Positions 52,438-62,676 of a stretch of 64,000 bases of DNA are shown in pieces. The position numbers and the translations under genes are program-made. The DNA is from Brachynemurus nebulosus (lineage: Eukaryota; Arthropoda; Insecta; Neuroptera; Myrmeleontidae): assembly GCA_035578155.1 (NCBI GenBank), contig JAPWDM010000001.1, positions 87,619,576-87,683,575 of the forward strand, given 5' to 3'. The stretch's first letter is position 1. Each line of letters opens with the position of its first letter. A model generated the notes under the pieces. The model was not told the DNA's origin and ran no database searches. It was given only the letters and a program-made list of their open reading frames with translations.

Positions 52438-55400
52438 GGCGACTATAATATAAAGTTAAAAATTTAATTTCATTAAAAATGTGACACGCCATATTTTGCA
52501 TATAGGATGAATAGTAATAAATCATCAAAAGGGCCGGCGTTCCTTTATAATTATATAAATAAGACCGACTATTGTCGACAAAAATAAGAAAATAATAAAG
52601 TAAATAAAATAAGAAAAATTTGGGGGGACAGGTCTACCCACACTGACAACTTCCCATTGAGTGTCCTCAACTCTATGGCTGCCGAATAATTTTTCTTTGT
52701 AAAAATAGGTTTAAAAACACTGATAAAGAGAGAAAATTGTTTACATAATTATTATCTGCGTACTCCTGGAAGTATTTTAATTCTAAGATTTTTGTTTCCT
52801 TAATTTCATAAAATATAAACATTGTTATGTTTTGCATAACATCGAGTATCTTATCCTTTCCTATACACGGTACGTATAGTATTAAAGTCTACTTATAGAA
52901 GAAACTAATACTTCGAATATGTAATAATTTTTTAAAATTATTTCAGATGTCAGTTTCTGAATTCTATGATATTCATTTTAAGTAAAATACATTCTACAAA
53001 GACTCAAAAGTAAAGAGAATGAAGAAACCATTGTCTACCATTCTTATAATTCGACATTCCCACTTTGTGTGTATCGCATAATATCTTGCGTACTTTTATG
53101 AATTATAAAACTTTATAAGAATAGTACGTACATGTTATGTGTATGTATTTGTATTACCTGCTACCACAGATCAACCCTACTGCAGTGTTTTTATAGCTGA
53201 CAATGAATGTTGATTTGAATGATTTATTGACTTGGTATTGGTACATATGTATTGGTCAAACCCTCGAAAAATTTTTTGCTAACAATAATAAACAAATTTT
53301 TCCATGTTCTTATAGTACACTATGAATTCAATTATGTTAAAATATTCAATAAAAACTATTATAAGCAACTTTTATATATTTTTGTAAATATCTAAATGTT
53401 AACTTATTCACAATATTATTTTTTTTATTATAATTTCATTTTAAAGTAAACTGGGCAACTAGAGAGGTATCAATTTACCTTTAATTTAACATTTATTGGA
53501 AAAAAATTTTTATTAGAAAAATAACCCTAGCGTGGATTTTTAGTGTAATACTAATTTTATTATGGAATTGAAAAACAATATTTTTAAAAATAAACAATTC
53601 CGATGATGCTTGATGCTTAAATAAAAATGTCAAAATTATTAGATTTATGGCTTTCGAAAGATAGTGTTGTCTTTTGTTGTCAGATATATTTCTCTCTTTG
53701 TTTCTTTTGGCATGTTAACATGACAATGGCACTTAACCCATTATATCCCGCTCCTATTTCTACCGATCAGATTTTGATGAAATTTCACGTAAATATCTAG
53801 AATGGGATTATAAAGTAAATCCCTAAAGATGATCCTTGTATCCTTCCCAGGATAAGAGTAAAGGCCCGTATTATATATAATATTCAGGGTCGTAGTGTAT
53901 ATAAAAAGTTAGGCGGGAAATTTGAAATAAATTTGTCAGAAGTAAAGTAAATAAGGTTGTACATGATAAAACGAAATAAAAGGGGTAAATAATCTTTTCT
54001 TATAAATTTTTTATTATTCTGGATTTTTTTAAACTAATATTAATGCAACGTAAGTATTTATATTAATTAAAAATAAATAGTTGTGTTTTCCAAATACCAT
54101 GTCATTTGTGTTAAGAAAATATAATTTTCACAGTGTTCAGAGCAATTTTCATATTGAATCTCTTCCAAATATTATAAGCTCATTTTCGTACTTACGTTTA
54201 GCTTGCAAAAACTCATGAAAAAAAAAAATATATTTATTAAACTGGTATTTTAAATATGGCGCGCATATACAAAACATATCAAAATCGCGGGAATAATTTT
54301 AAACATTTTTTTCTTCTTTAACTAATTAAATTCATATTTAATTATCCTTTTCTCTCATTAACGAATTATTGATATTACGTAACATGTGCGTATTGTAAAA
54401 AATGATTCATGTTAACTTTATTTTCTGCTTATTTTATTAATTTATTATTACTTATTTATTTTTATTAGTTATTTATTATTGTTATTATCAAATTATTATA
54501 TTTATATGCTATACATAGATGCTATATCATGGAAGGTCAAAGGTTAGTAATATTAGTAAAATATATGTGTTTGATAAGATTGTAAATAAAGCAATTTTTT
54601 TCACATTGTAACAATTGTAATAATTACATATATTATGATAACAATTAGAATCGATTATAATTATTCCGAAGTGTTATATTTCTAATAAATTAATATTTTA
54701 TTTATTTTATGAATTTTAGGCTTTTAAGTACAGAAGAAGCATGGAAATATTTAAGAGAAATTTCTTATCAAGATTTTGTTAATTTGAATATAGCGGAATG
54801 TAACAATATTGATATAATTTTAATACCATTTGAAGATGGTGTTAACAGTGACGAAGACAATATTCCCAGCGATAATGAAGAAGACACTATCCTGTCTTTA
54901 GGACCGAAACTTTTGGCTCAAAAACCAGATATTCGATTAAATTATAATGAAAATTCTGCAGAATTAAATCTAACAAACACGTTTATAGATATATCTAAAA
55001 ATACCGGTTCTTCACAAAATAAAAAACAAAAAAATCGATTGTGGACAGAATGTGTCACTCCAGATAAACAAATTTCTGGTTCTAATTTTAATTTTAGTAG
55101 AATCGAAACATCCTTTGAAATGTCAATTTTGGAAGATGATAAAACCCCTACGGATATTTTTAAAGAATTATTTAATGTAGACATAATGGAAAAAATTTGC
55201 ATCGAAACAAACAGATATACTACCCAAAAAAATAGACCTGAATTTAACCTTTCAGTTGAAGAATTATATAAATTTATGGGTATTTTACTCTTATCAGGAT
55301 ATGTTAAACTTCCATCTAAACGGAGGTACTGGGAACTGAAACCAGATTGTTACAATCTTTTAGTAAGCAATTCCATGTTAAGAAACAGATTCAATTCTAT

Positions 55401-58400
55401 TCTACGGTTTCTTCACTTTAAAAACAATGATGAACTTGATTTTGCTGATAAACTTTATAAGATTAGACCATTAATTGAGCACTTAAATGAAAAATTTTTA
55501 GAATTTGCTACACCTACTTCAACCTGCTTTACGGTAGATGAGGCTATGGAACCTTATTATGGCCGACATAAAATGAAACAATTCATACGAGGAAAACCAA
55601 TAAGATTCGGATTTAAATTTTATTGTTTGACTTCTAGTGATGGATATTTACTAAAGTTTATCCCTTATGCAGGTACTTTGTCATAAGTCATTTAATTTAT
55701 TCGATTTTGATCATTTACTTCTATTTACTTTAGGAAAGATTGAAAAATATGAAGGTTATCATGGTACGTATATTGTAAAAAAACTAGCTGATGAAATTGT
55801 TAAAGAAGGATCTATAATTTTTTGTGACAACTACTTTACATCATTACCGCTACTTGAAGAATACGCAGAAAAAAATATCAATATAATTGGTAACATAATA
55901 CTTCAATAAAAGTATAGATTTGTATCTAACTAATAAAATTTTAGGAACCATAAGAAAAGATCGGCTTGAAAAAGCACCTATAAAGGATTTAAAAAATACT
56001 AGTCGAGGATCACATCATTTTTTACAAGATAAAGATAATAATATCACACTAGCTAGATGGAATGATAATAATATAGTTACTATAGCCACAAATATTAATG
56101 ATAATGTAGTTCTAAATTTGTCTAGTTGCTCTCGTTGGAATAGTAAGCAAGGAAAGAGAGTATCAGTAAGTCAACCCTACATTATAAAATTGTACAATGC
56201 CGGAATGGGTGGTGTAGATCTTTTCGATCAGCAAAGAGGGGCATATAGAACAACTATTCGGTCTAAAAAGTGGTATTGGCCTCATTTCCGATTTATGCTG
56301 AATGGGTCCATTGTAAATTTGTGGCTTTTATACCGTCGTAAAGATCCTAAAATATCTCTTCTAGAATTTCAACGATTAGTTGTTGAAGGACTTCTTCATG
56401 ACTTTAACGCTAATCATTTTTCACACATGACTGTGAAAGGCCATCATTCAAAAGTAAGCTGCGAAGTCCGTTTTGACGGAATAAATCATTTCGTTAATAA
56501 AAATGCCACTCAAAGAAGATGCGCATTTTGCCGAACGTGTACTAAATACATTTGCATCAAATGTAATGTGGGATTACACCCTGATAACTGTTTTTTGAAT
56601 TATCATGTTCAAAATTAATGTAATTATGCAAAAACACACCTGCACCTATTTTTGGTAAGAAAAATCAAGCAATTAGTTGTCTAAATTCGATAATTTTTTT
56701 TAGTGTTCAGTATTACATCGGATTAGTTTTTAAAAAAAAATACTACAACTCGATACTAGTACTGGAAAAAGTAGGAAATTTTTCTTAAATCTAAAAAAAA
56801 TTATATTACTGATAGAAATAAACGGGAGAGGGAACACCACTAAAATCTCATTTTTGAGCAAAGGGTAATTACTTACAACCGGAACTATATTTAATTACCC
56901 CTTCACCGAAAATTAAGTTTCAACTGTGCACCTTCGTCTATTTATTTTTATCAATATATTTTTTTTTTTTTTATATCTAACAAAAGTTTCCCAACGTTTC
57001 CAGTATATTAGTATGCAATTGTAATATTTTTTTTTTAAATAATCCGGTATGATAGCAAACATTTAAGAAAGTATATAATTATAATGAAAATCGAACTATT
57101 ATTTTGTATAAACAAACACAGGTGGAGCTGTGTTTCTGCATAATTACCAAAACAGAAGAATTAATCATTTATTTTGCTTTAATAACTTGATTATTTTTTA
57201 TGTGAATAGGTAACTTTATTTATAATTAACTGTGATAATTATATCATAATTGATATAAATTTTTGGAAGAATCTATTTTTTCCTTTTTTTGTAATTAAAC
57301 AATTAATAAAAAATGGTAGATAATTTGTTAAACTGACTTTTATTGACATCCTTGGAAAGAAACGAATATTTTTTTGGGTTTTGTATATATAAAGGGCAAG
57401 TGCATAAAGGAGTTATGTGACACTTATAATTTTACAGTAGAAACGTTTGAAAGTTTTTACTTATATATTATAATTTCCTATGCAATAGCACATGTTTATT
57501 ACTGGATTTCTACGAAACTATTGGACGCAGTGAAACCAGAAACCAAATTTTAATACATGCATAGGATCTTTCTAAATTTTACAAAATTTTTTTTGAAAAA
57601 ATGTCACGTAACTCCTTCAGGCATTTGCCCCTTAATATGTGTTTATACGTAGGGCGCGCCATAAGTTTTCGGCCTGAGTATTAAAAAATACAGAGAGAAC
57701 AGTGAAAAGAATTTATTTTTCTATATAACCGCCCTCTACTTCAATACACTTATTATAAGGTGGGATAAGCATCTCTATGCCTTTATAATAATAAGCAAAT
57801 TCTTTGTAGCGATTCTACAAGAGCGATGTTTTCGGAAGTGATCGAATCTGCCGGACGTCCGGAACGATCATCGTCGTTGAGGGACTCGGGCTTTACCGTA
57901 TACACCATCCAATCTGTCCTTAATTTCTTCTGGAGTTTGTCCTTCTTTTGTTAGAAATTTTATGACTACACGATATTCAATTTTTGAAACGGTCGACATA
58001 TTGAGTTTACACTTTTACAACAGAATATGTAAATAAAACAGATGTAAACTCGTCCACTGCGTTTATGATTACTAGAGACTTAATACTTTCTGTGAGTATA
58101 AATTACGTCACCTTTAAATAAGTTTAATCATGTTAGGCCGAAAACTTTTGGCGCTCCCCACGTATATCCCGGTTTTCTCACATTTATCGCTGTTTTAACT
58201 CTTTCCTCCAGGATTCGAGACAAATTCTTTGAAGACAATTATTTATTTTGGTTTTTTTAAGTACGTATGTCCCGACTGTGTGAAAATATGGTTATCCAGG
58301 TTATCCTATTTACACCATTTACACAAATATTCCATTCCAAAAATTCTATATCAAATTTTTTACATACTTTGATATTTTTTCGAAAAATATAGTTATCAGT

Positions 58401-61400
58401 GGGTAATTACGGTAATTACTGAAGAATTTTCACAGATAAATGAGATAAATTTTTCTTATATTTCTTGAAATTATCTGTAATAAGAATATGTATTTTAATT
58501 GAATATTTGATTTTGAACCATATTCTGATTTAATTTTACATATTTTACAAACGAATAATACAAAAACATTTGCATAACCCAGGTAGATTATATGTGGTAT
58601 AACATTTGACAGTTTTTATACACGTCAACGGCACACGAAGCATAAAACAAAACTTTGCTATCACAAAGGCCTGGCGTATTTTTTATAATATCTCTCATTT
58701 CTATGCAAAAATTTTTTATTTTAATATTTATTTTTATCAGTTATTTCATATTTAATATTTTAAACATCTATTTTACTAACACTTCGTTAAGGTTTCTTAA
58801 ATTAAAATTTAATATTTTTTAAATTCAAAGCAAAAATTTTTGGTAACTTGTTTCGCTTGTTACAGACCTTTTTTCAAATTCCTACAGAAATTCAGCTGAA
58901 AGGTTTTTAGTGATAATTTATATACGGGGAGAGAGAGAAAGGTTCAAAGAAGGTTATCCAATTGTTATTTTATTCAATTCGATTCCTTTAAGTTAAGAAA
59001 TTTTCCCTCAAAGTTAACTTTCCCACGGTATTACGTGTAATATTGTGGTCACTAATGGGTTAATGGGTTAGACTAGAGACTACTGTACATAAATAATACA
59101 TAAATAATTCTTTTTTCATTTCAGGGGACTCCTCTTCTGGGCCCCCGATAGAGGCTTTGCCACTTGGACCATATCGGGGGCTTCGCCCACTGTACCTAAG
59201 GGTGGGGACCCTTATCAAACAAATGATATCATCATTTGTTCTCAAGATATGCGAGACAAAAACTATTTCATAAAAAGTTTATTTTTTCCTTTTTTTTTAA
59301 ATTTTATAAATATTTACTGGCATTTTTAACATTAATTAGATTTTTAGGCCATTATATAATAAAAACATAGTAAAGAATCCATATAATCTATGTCATGTTA
59401 ACAAAGTTAATTCCGTTTTTTATTACAAAAAACAAACCGCTAATCCGAATTTGCTGAAAACTTTATCCGGTCTTCATTTTTTAATTACGCATTTAATGAA
59501 ATTAGTCTGGAGTTGATATCATCATTTGTTCTCGAGATATGTGAGACGAAAAAAAATTCACGAACAAACGAACTAACGTACGCACACACAGACATCACGC
59601 TAAAAACGATGGATTCGGATTCTAGTGACCTTGAAACGTAGAGATATGTCCAAATTAGCGATTCGTAAAATCGGACCCATTACAATAACTTCCAATCGGA
59701 AGTTAAAAATACAAAAACTTTTATAACATTATAATTTATAATGGATACTAATTCGAATAAGTGTAGTTTACAAAGAATAAGTGTAGGTATTTAGAATATG
59801 AATTTTCACAAATTAAACCTCCCAAATTTTAATTCTTAATTCAATTTATTTTTACAACTTATATATTTATTGTTAGTATTTATCATTAAAACAAAAGCAT
59901 TTATTGTGAAAAACGTTAAAAATGTTAAAATTTGACAAAATAAAAACATTTACCAGCACCTGCACGCACGTGCAAACATCTACAAGCGCGTGTAAGAGCG
60001 AGTAGAAGATTACAAGCGGGAGTAAACGCGTATAAAAAAAATGAGCATTCTTTAAATTTATTATGCCTACACTCTTGTATTATTATGAAATTAAATCATT
60101 TTAACCACATATAACAACGCTATTGAATTCCGATGTAAAAATGGGAAAAGTGGGGGGCAAGGTAATGTGAAATCCCTAAGAGGCACAACTGGATACTAAC
60201 TCAACACATGTAAAAAATTTCAGCCCTCTAGGTTTACTCAAAGAGTCTTTAGGCGTGTTATAAAAAAAGGAAAAAAAATTATGGAAATATTGGCGTAAAA
60301 ATCGTGGGGGTAAGGTTTTAAAGTTGAAATCTCCAAAAAGTAGTGCCTGGGTATTAACGTAACCTATACACAAAATTTCAGCCTTCTAGGTTTATTTGGG
60401 GAGACTTTAACCTTGACAAAACTGCTAAAAAACAAGAAAAATCATGCTTTTTTGGTATGAGTGAGAGTACGGGTTAGAAGTCGAGACCCCCAAAAGGCAC
60501 ACCCTTGATACTAACTCAATCCAAATACAAAATTTCCGTCCTCTAGGTTTATAGGCGAGCATGAAAAAATTCTCGCGCATGTGCATTATTAAACCGCGCA
60601 AACACAAAATTCAAATTATTTGACGTCTACTACCATATTTGGAAACTTGTAGACGTTACATATTTAAATTTTTACTAATATGTTCGCGCGGTTTAGTAAT
60701 GCACATGCACAAATGTACTAGAATTTTTTATACCACAAATCGAACACGAGGCTGTACGCGTGGTACAAACTTCGAAAACGTCAAAAAATCATGAAGCTTA
60801 AAAATGGTGGGGGTGGGGGTAAAATGTTAAAATGTCTAAAAAATACACCCTCAGTACAGACTCTATCAACATACAACATTTCAACCTCCTACTTTAATTC
60901 TAGGAGGCTGTGAGCGTGTTAGATACGCCAAAACACTTTTTCTCCCCTCTACTCCCTCCAAATCACAATAGGAAGCTGAATTTTGGATATGTTGTAAATA
61001 ATTAACCGAAACAATATTTCCAAGCAATTTGGAAATGTTTTATTGTTTTGTTGCCCCTCCCACTACCACCCCCTTAAAGGTTGGGTCAGATCCAAAATTT
61101 GCCTAAAATTTGACCCCACTTTTATAGTATTGTTGCCCCATTATTTTCAGCCCCACTTATCAAATTTCAGCTCATTCCGTTCATAAGGGGGTCCTACTAT
61201 ATATACAGTGTCTTTCATAAAGTTTGCACCATATGGGAAACTTTTTTACTATTGATTTTTTGAAAAATATTTTAGTGGGACTAGTTGGTGCATCGGTTGG
61301 AATGAAAAAGTAGCTAAACACATCTTACCCCCTGCTTGCTATTTGGCGGGAAACCGGAAATTTAAAAATTGCGAATTATGAAAAATGGTAATAATTTGAA

Positions 61401-62607
61401 GAGTACTGATCACTTCGTCATGAAATTTTGACATCATATCAAAATTGGGTCTAGTTAACATATCCCGGTAGCTAAATACCATAATCTGGAAAAATAAAGC
61501 CTAAAAATTCGCTTTTCCAAAATTCGACTTTAAGTAACCTTAAATTTAAAACTGTTTTATGAATTCTAGCAAAATAAAAATTATACCAATCTTTGAAGTC
61601 TGCTTACTTATAAAATCACAGTTATTATCAAAATGTTGCCGCAGATATTGGTCTTTCAATAAAAAAATTTAATTTTGTCATAAAAAAAAAAACGACTCCG
61701 TAACATTGGAGTTCTAATAAGCACGAACAATTATCATCACTTTATTTTCTTTGTAATTTATAGTAAAGATATGCAGTACGCTGATTCCATATAAAAATCT
61801 CTTAAGAATAAATCAAATAAATGACTCCCAATCCTTTAAAACTGCTAGAAATTTTCTTAATATTTAACTAATTATTATAATTAATATGATCAATATTGCT
61901 GTGAATTTTGTGTATCATGGCTATATTGATAATAAATTTTATTAATAAGATGTTAGATAATATTACCAAAAATTTTAGTAATTTTAAAGGACTGGGATAT
62001 CATTTATTTGAATTATTCTTAGGAAATTTTTCTATGAAATTAGCGTAGTAAGTATCTTTGCAACTAGCTATAAAGAAAATAAAGTAATAGTAATTGTTCA
62101 TGCTTATTAAAACTCAAATGTTACACAGACGTGTTTTATTAGTACAAAACTAAATTTTTCTATTGAGAGAGTAATATCTGTGACAATATTTTGATGATAA
62201 TTGTGGTTTTATGAATAAGTACATCTTAAAGAATGGTATAATTTTTATTTTGCTAGAATACCAGAATTATTTTGAATTTAGGGCTACTTAAAGTCGTATT
62301 TTGGAAAATCTGAGCTTTGGGCGTTATTTTTGCAGATTATGGTATTTAGCTGTCGAAATATGTTTACTAGATCCAATTTTGATACGATGCCAAAATTTCA
62401 TGAAGAAGTGACAAATAACTTTGAAATTATTACCATTTTTCGTAATTCACAAATTTGAAATTTTCGGTTTCCCACCAAATAGTAAGTGGGAGGTGAAATG
62501 TGTTTAGTTACTTTTTCATTCCAACCGATGCACCAACTAATCCCATTAAAATATTTTTCAAAATATCAATAGTAAAAAAGTTTCCCATATGGTGCGAACT
62601 TTTTGAA

Positions 62608-62676
<69 letters not shown>

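Larger units (their letters stand above)
53737..59059 (+). mobile_element. piggyBac-type transposon with full-length transposase
   Basis: TTAA (53733-53736) precedes CCCATTATATCCCG, and CACTAATGGG is followed by TTAA (59060-59063). The shared CCCATTA ends and TTAA sites fit piggyBac. The flanks join into the layout of the uninterrupted copy at 32920-32957, an empty-site comparison that supports both boundaries. It encodes one transposase on the plus strand and is antisense to SPT6. A mariner MITE (57648-58162) explains part of its unusual 5.3-kb length. Confidence 0.75.

Noticed and set aside
55667..55909. Frameshifts that might make the piggyBac transposase a pseudogene
   Set aside because: Both frame changes coincide with short GT-AG introns that restore conserved sequence ([11 protein letters not shown] and NIIGTIRKDR).
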